Assembly (NCBI RefSeq): GCF_900110875.1
Contig: NZ_FOFM01000001.1
Location: 434,001-498,000, forward strand
Direction: 5' to 3'
Source: Pseudovibrio axinellae
GTDB lineage: Bacteria; Pseudomonadota; Alphaproteobacteria; Rhizobiales; Stappiaceae
DNA length: 64,000 nucleotides
A program made the position numbers and the translations under genes. The notes under the pieces were generated by a model. It did not search any database. It was given only the letters and a program-made list of their open reading frames with translations, and was not told the origin of the DNA. Below are positions 53,653-60,698 of this stretch, piece after piece; position 1 is the stretch's first letter, and every line of letters begins with the position of its first letter.

Positions 53653-54221
53653 ATTCTAAGCACCTTGTATGGTGAAAGAGCTGCTTCAAAACCATGAGGC
53701 ATGAGCCCTGTGAGGCGCTGTTCCTCCAACATGGTTCGCCGTTCATACCAAAACCCGACAAGCATCAAGATCGCCGTTTGCAGGCCAGCTGGGACAGACG
53801 TTGCCGCCGCCCCATACCCTGCTTTGAAGTCAACCTCGATGCCGTTGAGGTCCCGCAGGGGGCCAATCGCCCCTGCCTTGAAACGCAGCCTTGCCGGGTT
53901 GCCCGCCAAGGCCACTTGGAACTGCGTTTGCGGGACCTGATATTGATTGCCATCCAGATCATAGGTGTAGATCTGGAGGACCTGTACAACAGGGGCCACG
54001 GGCAACCGGATCAGCCGATCCTGGGGCAACTCATCTAAAAGCAGCCGCCACTCCTGATGGATCAGAGCACGCCGTGTAAATGTCTCCACCTGTTCACGTG
54101 CTGCACGGATCAACCGCTCGATCAGATCGTCCTCATAAGTGTGAGAGACCCTTAACTGCACATGAGCCTGGGCGAGCGAAACCGGCTCCAGAGCCGGTGG
54201 CACTGTGAGTATAGCCGTCAA
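53649..54221 (-). CDS. GTA head-tail connector (g6-like, phiE125 gp8 family)
   Basis: 190 residues. Family text: VSLAQAHVQLRVSHTYEDDL, LIRAAREQVETFTRRALIHQ, and VEVDFKAGYG-like EVDFKAGYGAAATSVPAGLQ. It forms the 12-fold ring attached to the portal. Starts 45 bases after the capsid stop; overlaps g7 by four bases. Confidence 0.92.
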   Translation of the reverse strand: MTAILTVPPALEPVSLAQAHVQLRVSHTYEDDLIERLIRAAREQVETFTRRALIHQEWRLLLDELPQDRLIRLPVAPVVQVLQIYTYDLDGNQYQVPQTQFQVALAGNPARLRFKAGAIGPLRDLNGIEVDFKAGYGAAATSVPAGLQTAILMLVGFWYERRTMLEEQRLTGLMPHGFEAALSPYKVLRI

Positions 54222-54265
54222 GGCGGCTCCTCCTCATCTTTGAAGGTTGTTGGGTTTGGCGAGGT

Positions 54266-55606
54266 TTAAGCGCTGAAGCTCAGCAGTTTATAGGCATCAA
54301 AATCCATGATGCCGCCGCCAACGCGTTTGGTGATGTAAAACAAGACATTGGGTTTGCTGGTGTATGGATCACGCAGCATTGAGATACCGACCCGGTCGAC
54401 CACCATATAACCTCGGTGGAAGTCACCAAACGCAATGGCAAAGGGATCAGAGCCAGCCGTCATGTCGGGCATGTGCTCGGCTTCTGTAACCGGAAAGCCC
54501 ATCAGGCTTGGCTCAGCGCCGGAAGCAGCAGGTGGTTGCCAGAGGTAGTTGCCCTGCCCGTCCTTCAGTTTGCGGATTGCCGACTGCGTTCTGCGATTGA
54601 ACAAAAAACGAGCGTTGCGCCTAAATGGAGTTTTGACCCCGTAAATCAGCGAGATCAGCAGGTCACCGGGATTTTCCGAGGGGAATACACCGGCCGCGCC
54701 TGTTTTAATGTAGCCGATGGATAAGCCCGTATCATCCAGTGCGCCATGAGTGAGCCCTGATAACAGACCTTGCGGCTGACTGGTTCCATTTCCAGTGATG
54801 AAAGCAGCCGACTCCTTTTCTGCAAAAACCGTTTCCACTTCTTCGGCTAGAATTTCGCCGATATTGACCGCAGCATCATCCAGCAACGTCTGGGTCACCG
54901 CTGGCAGAGCGGCGAGTTCAAAGATCTTCACGTCCCGCAGTTCAAACTTCATGCCATTTGTGGGCGTGCTCCGCGCATCTGTTTCGCCTTCCCAGTCCGC
55001 ATCCGGGTTTATGGTGACAACTGGGCGGCGATAGGATGCGCCGGAGATCTTGCGATTTGATGCAATGGAGCGGATAGGTGAGAGCGTGGTAATCCGGCGC
55101 AAAATATCAGTTTCCAGCAATTCTGGTACCAAATACCCGCCATCGGCTGCCGCCCCAGAGGACATTGCCTTTTGCTCCAGTCCTTTCAGTCGGGCTTCCT
55201 GACCATCGCGCATGTAGGTATCAAACGCCGATTTGTGTTCAACCTCAACACTTCGCCCACCCGGCGCTTCCTGCTTGGAGCGCGGCAACCGCTGCGATTT
55301 CAGCTGGATTTCATTCAGATGACGCATTTGCCCATCAATGATCTCATCAAGGCGCGCCAGCTTTTCGTCTAGCAAGACATCTGCGCTGGATTTTTGCTCC
55401 AGTTCGGCCAGTCGCGTGTCATTGGTTTGGGTGTACTGTGTATGGGCATTATGCAGCTGCTCAAGAGCCCCAGCAGCATCCGGGCTGCCCATGGGGGAGG
55501 CAAACTGTCCTGAGACCCTCCCAGAAATTGTTTGCTGAGCCGACTGACTTGCCGCCTCTCGTGCGAAGTCTTTGGTCTCCAAATTTGGAATACATGTGCT
55601 TTTCAT
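54266..55606 (-). CDS. GTA HK97-type major capsid protein (g5-like)
   Basis: 446 residues from the ATG at 55606, with AGGA about nine bases upstream; the frame remains open to 55678 but the added 24 residues lack family character. The N-terminal delta/scaffold region (about 1-140) is coiled-coil, then the HK97 fold begins near GGYLVPELLETDILRRI, with LSPIRSIASNRKISG, PAVTQTLLDDAAVNIGE, and ending GGGIMDFDAYKLLSFSA. It builds the GTA head after removal of the N-terminal region by the g4 protease. Confidence 0.95.
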   Translation of the reverse strand: MKSTCIPNLETKDFAREAASQSAQQTISGRVSGQFASPMGSPDAAGALEQLHNAHTQYTQTNDTRLAELEQKSSADVLLDEKLARLDEIIDGQMRHLNEIQLKSQRLPRSKQEAPGGRSVEVEHKSAFDTYMRDGQEARLKGLEQKAMSSGAAADGGYLVPELLETDILRRITTLSPIRSIASNRKISGASYRRPVVTINPDADWEGETDARSTPTNGMKFELRDVKIFELAALPAVTQTLLDDAAVNIGEILAEEVETVFAEKESAAFITGNGTSQPQGLLSGLTHGALDDTGLSIGYIKTGAAGVFPSENPGDLLISLIYGVKTPFRRNARFLFNRRTQSAIRKLKDGQGNYLWQPPAASGAEPSLMGFPVTEAEHMPDMTAGSDPFAIAFGDFHRGYMVVDRVGISMLRDPYTSKPNVLFYITKRVGGGIMDFDAYKLLSFSA

Positions 55607-55690
55607 AGGATTTTTTTCCTCACAAGACGCATAAAAAAACTGCGGTACCGAACAGACACCACAGGCAGGTCGTTTCAAATATTTGAGTGT

Positions 55691-56116
55691 TCAGGCAACC
55701 ACGCTTAATCGCGCTGAGGGCAGCAACGGGAATGTGACCAGCGAGATCTCCCAGAGATCGACTGCAAGCACATTGCGCCCTCCGGTCTTGCCATCACGAT
55801 GAGCACGGCGGGTTTTAAAGCCGATCGACAAGCCATCCAAAATGCCAGCCTGAACCAAAGCAATGGCCTGCCTTCCCTGAGCTATACCAGGATAGAGCAG
55901 TCCCTTAGCGAACAGGCCGATACTGTCCTCTTGTAAATGCAACCATTTACCGATCGGGTGGGAGGGGTCGTGTTGCCAGAGCATTTTTACATCGGATAGT
56001 TTTTGCATCCGCAACGTGTTGTCGAATGCACCTTTGCGCATGATGTCTCCGCCTTGATCGCTCAGCTCAAACCGGCTGGCATACCCTTCAATGGCGATGG
56101 GGTGATCTGTGTTCAC
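55691..56116 (-). CDS. GTA HK97-type prohead protease (g4-like)
   Basis: 141 residues from GTG at 56116, chosen because GGAG lies nine bases upstream and the conserved part begins IAIEGYASRFELSDQGGD; a longer frame reaches 56230. Catalytic His in MLWQHDPSHPIGKW and Ser in AGILDGLSIGFKTRRA are as in U35/S78 prohead proteases. It matures the capsid shell. Choosing the GTG start leaves room for the small ORF upstream, 25 bases away. Confidence 0.9.
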   Translation of the reverse strand: MNTDHPIAIEGYASRFELSDQGGDIMRKGAFDNTLRMQKLSDVKMLWQHDPSHPIGKWLHLQEDSIGLFAKGLLYPGIAQGRQAIALVQAGILDGLSIGFKTRRAHRDGKTGGRNVLAVDLWEISLVTFPLLPSARLSVVA

Positions 56117-56141
56117 GTTGATCGTCTCCGTTTGCGAGCTT

Positions 56142-56330
56142 TCAGTCTTTCTTGCTGGAATTTGCAGCCTCCCTTTTTGAAGCGCGCCGCTCCACCAAAA
56201 CGCCAGCCAGCGCTTGCGCAAAATTTGCAAAGGTCTGAGCTGGGGCTGTGTTATTTCGGCCAGGCAGCATTTGTTCCCGCCCCTTCATGGACGGAAAAAC
56301 TGCGTATTTATTTTGCTGAGTAGTATTCAC
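56142..56330 (-). CDS. Small hypothetical GTA-cluster protein (62 residues)
   Basis: 62 residues from GTG at 56330, with AGG seven bases upstream; ends 25 bases before the preferred protease start. The sequence (from TTQQNKYAVFPSMKG to RASKREAANSSKKD) is hydrophilic with one helix QTFANFAQALAGVLVERR and a basic tail. I recognise no family. It fits neatly between the neighbours, which favours a real gene, but it is short and the alternative is that the protease frame starts earlier and this ORF is not used. Confidence 0.4.
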   Translation of the reverse strand: MNTTQQNKYAVFPSMKGREQMLPGRNNTAPAQTFANFAQALAGVLVERRASKREAANSSKKD

Positions 56331-56374
56331 GAGCACACCTAAATTATTTCGTTAATCTCAATATTGAACCAACG

Positions 56375-56569
56375 CTAATCTGACAGATCCATGCGCAAGA
56401 TATGGTTGAGTTTTTCCAACTCGCACATGAACTCTTCGAAGCGTTTATTGAATTGGATGAGCTGTTTTAAGGCCCACAACAAGAGCGATGTGGACGTGCC
56501 CGCCCATGCGCCAAGTGCGACATGAGCAAGGTCCCCTCGCTCTGCCAGAACAGACAGCACTTCACTCAT
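56375..56569 (-). CDS. Small GTA-cluster protein (g3.5-like)
   Basis: 64 residues from the ATG at 56569, overlapping the portal stop by eight bases (ATGAGTGA). It has one hydrophobic helix (LGAWAGTSTSLLLWALKQLI) followed by an amphipathic tail NKRFEEFMCELEKLNHILRM. RcGTA has a comparable small gene, orfg3.5, at this place. Function unknown; single membrane span possible. Confidence 0.65.
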   Translation of the reverse strand: MSEVLSVLAERGDLAHVALGAWAGTSTSLLLWALKQLIQFNKRFEEFMCELEKLNHILRMDLSD

Positions 56570-57740
56570 GCGTGGGGTCCACACCGTAACCAACTGCACT
56601 GCGCTTCTCATTTCGGGTGAGAAATTCCGCCGCTGTTATGCGCTCCCACAACGCTTTACGTTCCTGCGAAAGCGCTTCAACTGAGTCCAAATCGGGCTCT
56701 AAGGTGAGCTGCTCACCATATGCATGAGACAACCAACTGGAGAGCTCTGCAAGAACCCGCGCAGCAAGTGGCACAACCGTAAGGCGCCAGAAAGCACGGT
56801 TAGCCTCCTGGTAGTTGGCGTAGGTTAAATCACCTGGTATCCCGAGCAACATAGGGGGCACCCCGAAGGCCAGTGCTATCTCGCGCGCGGCTACATTCTT
56901 CAGCTCAATGAAGTCCATGTCTTTGGGTGACATGCCCATTTGCTTCCAGTCCAGCCCCCCTTCCAGAAGCATCGGGCGACCCGCATTTTGCGCACCTTGA
57001 TAGGAGCTCTCCAGCTCTTCTTTCAAACGATGGAACTGGTCATCTGTCATATTCATGGCATCGCCTGCACCATAGACCAGCGCGCCGGTTGGACACGCGG
57101 CATTGTCGAGCAATGACTTGTTCCATTCACCAGCGGCGTTGTGAATATCAAGTGCAATTTGCGCCGCTTCAATGGGCGCAAAACCATAGTGATCATTGAG
57201 CGGGTTGAAGAGCTTGATGTGCAGCACTGGCTCCACTTTGTCGCCTTCAGCTCTTCGCAGTTCAACTTTGCGGCCTGCCACCTGGTACTCGTAGCCATCG
57301 ACCCAACCGGCATCATCGACAAGCACTTTCATTCGATCTGGGCGCAGTGCATGAAGCTCTCGCGGGGTGCCATCCAATGAAACCACCTCCACATATGCAT
57401 TGCCAGAAACCAGCAGATAGCCATAAAGCTCTTCCAAAAAAGAGCGTCTGGTTTGCATTGGCGCTGGCTGGCTGAGCAGATCCAGAAAGGGATGCGCAGC
57501 AACTTCGTGATCCCCAGACTTGAGTGAAAGAGAGACGTTTGCCGCGGCCTCTGAGATCAAACGTACGCACCTGTAAACGATCGCGTTTCTCAGATACCCT
57601 TGGTTTATGAGTGTTTCATAATTACGTGTGGTCCAGACAGCGCCTTCGCCAAACCGCATCAGCGCCACAGATTTTGCACGTGACGCCTTTTGCTCTTGGA
57701 CCGGTGAAAAAATAGAGTCAAAAACCTTCCGTAACACCAT
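56562..57740 (-). CDS. GTA phage portal protein, HK97 family (g3-like)
   Basis: 392 residues, the standard size. HK97 portal text: LRNAIVYRCVRLISEAAANV, LYGYLLVSGNAYVEVV, DHYGFAPIEAAQIALDIHN, and FGVPPMLLGIPGDLTYANYQ. It makes the dodecameric DNA entry channel and anchors the terminase. It is separated from the terminase gene by a 175-base AT-rich gap instead of the usual overlap. Confidence 0.95.
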   Translation of the reverse strand: MVLRKVFDSIFSPVQEQKASRAKSVALMRFGEGAVWTTRNYETLINQGYLRNAIVYRCVRLISEAAANVSLSLKSGDHEVAAHPFLDLLSQPAPMQTRRSFLEELYGYLLVSGNAYVEVVSLDGTPRELHALRPDRMKVLVDDAGWVDGYEYQVAGRKVELRRAEGDKVEPVLHIKLFNPLNDHYGFAPIEAAQIALDIHNAAGEWNKSLLDNAACPTGALVYGAGDAMNMTDDQFHRLKEELESSYQGAQNAGRPMLLEGGLDWKQMGMSPKDMDFIELKNVAAREIALAFGVPPMLLGIPGDLTYANYQEANRAFWRLTVVPLAARVLAELSSWLSHAYGEQLTLEPDLDSVEALSQERKALWERITAAEFLTRNEKRSAVGYGVDPTHE

Positions 57741-57915
57741 GATATTAAATCGCTTTCCAGATATATCTAATGTATTTAATGAGGCAGCCGCATTCGCTAA
57801 TCCATTCTTGTTTAAATGGATTATAAAAACTACGTATCATATTGAATTTAATTACTTATCTTAGACAGGATGCACTCGTGCGCAAAACACATCTTAAAGT
57901 AGTACATGAAGCGCT
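57741..57915 (-). promoter_or_regulatory. AT-rich gap between GTA terminase and portal genes
   Basis: A 175-base non-coding stretch, visibly more AT-rich than its surroundings, containing the inverted repeat TCCATT/AATGGA (57801-57820 area) and runs such as TTATAAAAAC. No ORF is supported. It could hold an internal promoter or a regulator site, or be the remains of a lost gene; no clear -35/-10 pair was fixed. Confidence 0.35.
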
Positions 57916-59250
57916 TTACAGGTTGCGCAGGCGCGGGTTCGCCTGTGGGCGGCGGGTCAGCTCAGTGATTGCCCAGACCAGTGCATCAAGACGGTCCGGT
58001 GATTTTCCATTACTCAAACCCTTGGGTCCGAAGTCGGCCATTTCATCTTCCAGTTCTGGAAACACACCGCAATGATGGACGCGACCTTGTTCATATAATA
58101 ATGCGACGGGTTCGGACCTGCGGCGTTTGCTTCGTGTTGCATGGACGGACCTGACCGGTACACTTGCATCACAACTCTCGATAACCTCACGCACCATCTC
58201 CCCACCCTGATTGACCTCTGCAAGCAAACAGTCAGCTTCCAGTTCGTGATAAAGCTTGATCGCCTGATCCGCCCATCCCGAAGGGCGTAGACCTTGAGTT
58301 GTTCTGTCTCTTAAAACAAAGAGCTCTGCTTGGTGCGTAATACCCGCTGCAATGAGCCCGCATGAATCTGCATTCTTGCCAGAGGTCGCAGGTGGATCGA
58401 CCGCCACAACAACGCGCTTTAATTCCGGCACCTGCCGCACTCGGCCAGCTTCAAACCACTTGCGTACGAACAATGCATCTTCACGGTCCTCAATAAGCTC
58501 TCCATCCAGCTCCTGACGCCCCAACCGTGTGCCACCATAACGCTCTGCCATTTGCTCCAAAAAGGCCTGTGCCAGAAACGCAGCATTTTCTCTTGTTCCC
58601 GCCTTCGTCAATACGGTCGCTTTGTCGTGAAGCAACATCTTAAGCAAGGGTGTAGATTTAGGTGTGGTTGTCATCAACTGCTGCGGCTGCGTTCCAAGAC
58701 GCAAACCAAACTGAAGCATATCAAAGGTCTCAGTCGCATTGCTCCACTTTCCAATCTCATCGCACCAGGCTGCATCAAACTGCGGACCACGCAGCGCCTC
58801 TGGGTCTTCTGAGGAGAAGGCCCTTGCAACAGCACCGTTGGACCACTCCAATCGGCGGCGCGAAGGATTCCACTGTGGCTTGCTGTGTTCAGGGTGCGCT
58901 GCCAGCACACCGGAGATGCCTTCAATCATCACCTCGCGAACATCTGCATAGGTCTGACCTATCAGCGCAATATTCCCAGCCGAGGGACCAGACCACTGAG
59001 CGCCGGACACCTTCGCGCGCACCCACTCCGCACCTGCTCTGGTCTTTCCGCATCCGCGACCGCCCATAAGCAACCACGTGGCCCATACGCCAGTGGGTGG
59101 GCGTTGATGGGGGTGAGAGAATGCATCCCAATCATATTGAAGATAGCTCAATTCATCTACTGAAAGAGAGGCGACAAACTCATGAATTTTTCCCTGCCTC
59201 ACACAGGCTTTCAATGCGCTGCGAAAGCTGTTGTCGCATCTGTTCATCAT
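57916..59250 (-). CDS. GTA large terminase subunit (g2-like)
   Basis: 444 residues. ATPase Walker A LLMGGRGCGKTRAGAEW near residue 62, Walker B FDAAWCDEIGKW near 170, and a C-terminal RNase H-type nuclease with acidic residues in VVVAVDPPATSG, LLAEVNQGG and SPDRLDALVWA. It packages random host DNA into GTA heads. The ATG pair at 59250/59247 has GAGG six bases before the second; overlap with g1 is 71 bases, and a GTG at 59202 is an alternative. Downstream lies the AT-rich gap before the portal gene. Confidence 0.95.
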   Translation of the reverse strand: MMNRCDNSFRSALKACVRQGKIHEFVASLSVDELSYLQYDWDAFSHPHQRPPTGVWATWLLMGGRGCGKTRAGAEWVRAKVSGAQWSGPSAGNIALIGQTYADVREVMIEGISGVLAAHPEHSKPQWNPSRRRLEWSNGAVARAFSSEDPEALRGPQFDAAWCDEIGKWSNATETFDMLQFGLRLGTQPQQLMTTTPKSTPLLKMLLHDKATVLTKAGTRENAAFLAQAFLEQMAERYGGTRLGRQELDGELIEDREDALFVRKWFEAGRVRQVPELKRVVVAVDPPATSGKNADSCGLIAAGITHQAELFVLRDRTTQGLRPSGWADQAIKLYHELEADCLLAEVNQGGEMVREVIESCDASVPVRSVHATRSKRRRSEPVALLYEQGRVHHCGVFPELEDEMADFGPKGLSNGKSPDRLDALVWAITELTRRPQANPRLRNL

Positions 59251-59692
59251 CCACCTCTTTAGCTGTGTCTATGCCATGCGTTTCTTGCAGGTCGATAAGC
59301 ATATCAAGCGTCTTGGCAAGACTGGTGAGTGCCTTGGCCGTGGCATCCATCTCCCCGGCTCCCACTTCGCCGGCACCGCTCAGCTTTTTTAGCTTTGCCT
59401 CTAAAGCGCCCACTTGTTTTTCAAAGGCAGCGTAAAGACGAGCGATCAAGCGCTTGCGTTCATCTGGCTGAGATCTGGCCAGCTCGTGGGCAAGTTGCCA
59501 CTTTCGCAGCCAGCCCTCCCGCTTTATCTTTGTGCTGATCGTACTTTCTGGCAGTCCAGTCTGGCGTGCGATATCTGCAATGGAAATTGCCTCTTCCTCC
59601 ACCATGCGCTGCACAACCGCCCAAACCTCAACAGGGACCCGAATTCGCCGGGCCAGTTCATCTGCACTTTGAGGCTCCTGCTCTTTTACCAT
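59180..59692 (-). CDS. GTA small terminase subunit (g1-like)
   Basis: 170 residues from the ATG at 59692 (AAAGG seven to eight bases upstream; ATGs at 59707 and 59710 are in frame). N-terminal helix-turn-helix: ISIADIARQTGLPESTISTK; then a coiled-coil centre (LYAAFEKQVGALEAKLKKL) and an acidic C-terminal helix that should contact the large subunit. Size and place before g2 match RcGTA gp1, recognised as TerS. First gene of the cluster. Confidence 0.82.
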   Translation of the reverse strand: MVKEQEPQSADELARRIRVPVEVWAVVQRMVEEEAISIADIARQTGLPESTISTKIKREGWLRKWQLAHELARSQPDERKRLIARLYAAFEKQVGALEAKLKKLSGAGEVGAGEMDATAKALTSLAKTLDMLIDLQETHGIDTAKEVDDEQMRQQLSQRIESLCEAGKNS

Positions 59693-59832
59693 GGCACCGC
59701 CTTTCATCATTCAGGCATAAAAAAAGCCGCCCGTCGAAACAAAGGCAGCTGAAAAGACATGTAATGTATGTGCGATAAGAATGTATCGGCCCAATGTGTT
59801 GAGCACCGTTACACTTTCTCTATCATGCCAAA

Positions 59833-59861
59833 ACCCTATCAAAACAGCGCAACACTGTCAA
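59833..59861 (-). promoter_or_regulatory. Candidate sigma-70 promoter upstream of the GTA cluster
   Basis: On the minus strand TTGACA (59861-59856) is followed after 17 bases by TAGGGT (59838-59833). It lies about 140 bases upstream of the g1 start. The -35 is perfect, the -10 matches only three positions. This is the only pair seen in the 399-base region 59693-60091, which otherwise holds the ycgN terminator and no supported gene. Confidence 0.4.
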
Positions 59862-59978
59862 GATTATATTCCTAGCTTTGACCGCCCAATGGAGCATGGA
59901 CACTTGTCCCCATACCGCATTAGGATTGTGTCAGGTTTAGTAATTGATAAAGAAAGCTGTAAGACTTTGATGCGACAC

Positions 59979-60008
59979 TAAAAAAGCGCAGGGCAATGTG
60001 CGCTGCGC
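59979..60008 (-). terminator. Intrinsic terminator after the YcgN-family gene
   Basis: AGCGCAG / CTGCGCT (59984-59990, 60002-60008) form a seven-base-pair stem; on the minus strand it is followed by TTTTTTAG. It begins about 85 bases after the stop at 60092 and precedes the GTA leader, insulating the GTA genes from upstream reading. Confidence 0.7.
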
Positions 60009-60091
60009 TGACTTTATCGCTCTTTAGAATTTCACGTTATTCCCGCTTCTCTCTGTGGAGAAGCAGTTTTAAATAAACATTTTTTGCAAGG

Positions 60092-60571
60092 TCAGTCTGT
60101 GGGGTTTTCGTCATCGAGCCAGTCGACAAGATGATTTTCGAAGTCTTCCGGCTCCATACCATCTTCACTGATGGTTTTGTCTTTCACAGAGATTCCGGCG
60201 TCATGAACGCTTTGCGGATCTTTTGAGACAAGCGGGTGCCACCAGTACAGATCCTTGCCCTCACGGATAAGACGATACGCACATGTTGGCGGTAACCATT
60301 TCAAAGTTCTTACTGTTTCTGGCGAAAGCTGTACGCAATCAGGCACAGTTTCAAAGCGTTGTTCATAGTTTTTGCACCTACATGTGGTTCCATCCAGCAG
60401 TGTGCATGCAACGTTTGTCCAGTAGATCGCGCCTGTGTCCCAGTCTTCGAGCTTGTTCAAACAGCAGCGCCCACAACCATCGCAGAGACTTTCCCATTCT
60501 TCATGGGTCATCTCGTCAAGGGTTTTGGTTTGCCAGAAAGGGCGGTGACTCTCAGAGTTTACGGATACCAT
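60092..60571 (-). CDS. YcgN family cysteine-cluster protein
   Basis: 159 residues, the usual length. Cysteine cluster: [14 protein letters not shown] near residue 31, then [18 protein letters not shown], and the later [20 protein letters not shown], all hallmarks of the YcgN/YkgJ zinc- or iron-chelating family. Function is not established. Divergent from the penicillin-binding protein gene with about 130 bases between them. Confidence 0.93.
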   Translation of the reverse strand: MVSVNSESHRPFWQTKTLDEMTHEEWESLCDGCGRCCLNKLEDWDTGAIYWTNVACTLLDGTTCRCKNYEQRFETVPDCVQLSPETVRTLKWLPPTCAYRLIREGKDLYWWHPLVSKDPQSVHDAGISVKDKTISEDGMEPEDFENHLVDWLDDENPTD

Positions 60572-60698
60572 TTATATCATTCTCATTGCAAAATTCCGAA
60601 AGGAATGTCGCGAGGATCTCGCTTTAGTTGGTTCTTCTGTTTGGTTCATTGTCCCCCTTGCGTACTCAGGGGTGTGACCGGCACTACGGGTAGTCAGT

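Noticed and set aside
45147-59692. Interpretation of the cluster as an ordinary prophage
   Set aside because: No integrase, att repeats, replication or lysis genes; gene order and the NlpC/P60, DUF2163 and DUF2460 genes are those of RcGTA.
59693-60091. CtrA-type box (TTAA-N7-TTAA) in the GTA leader
   Set aside because: No acceptable match was seen on either strand.
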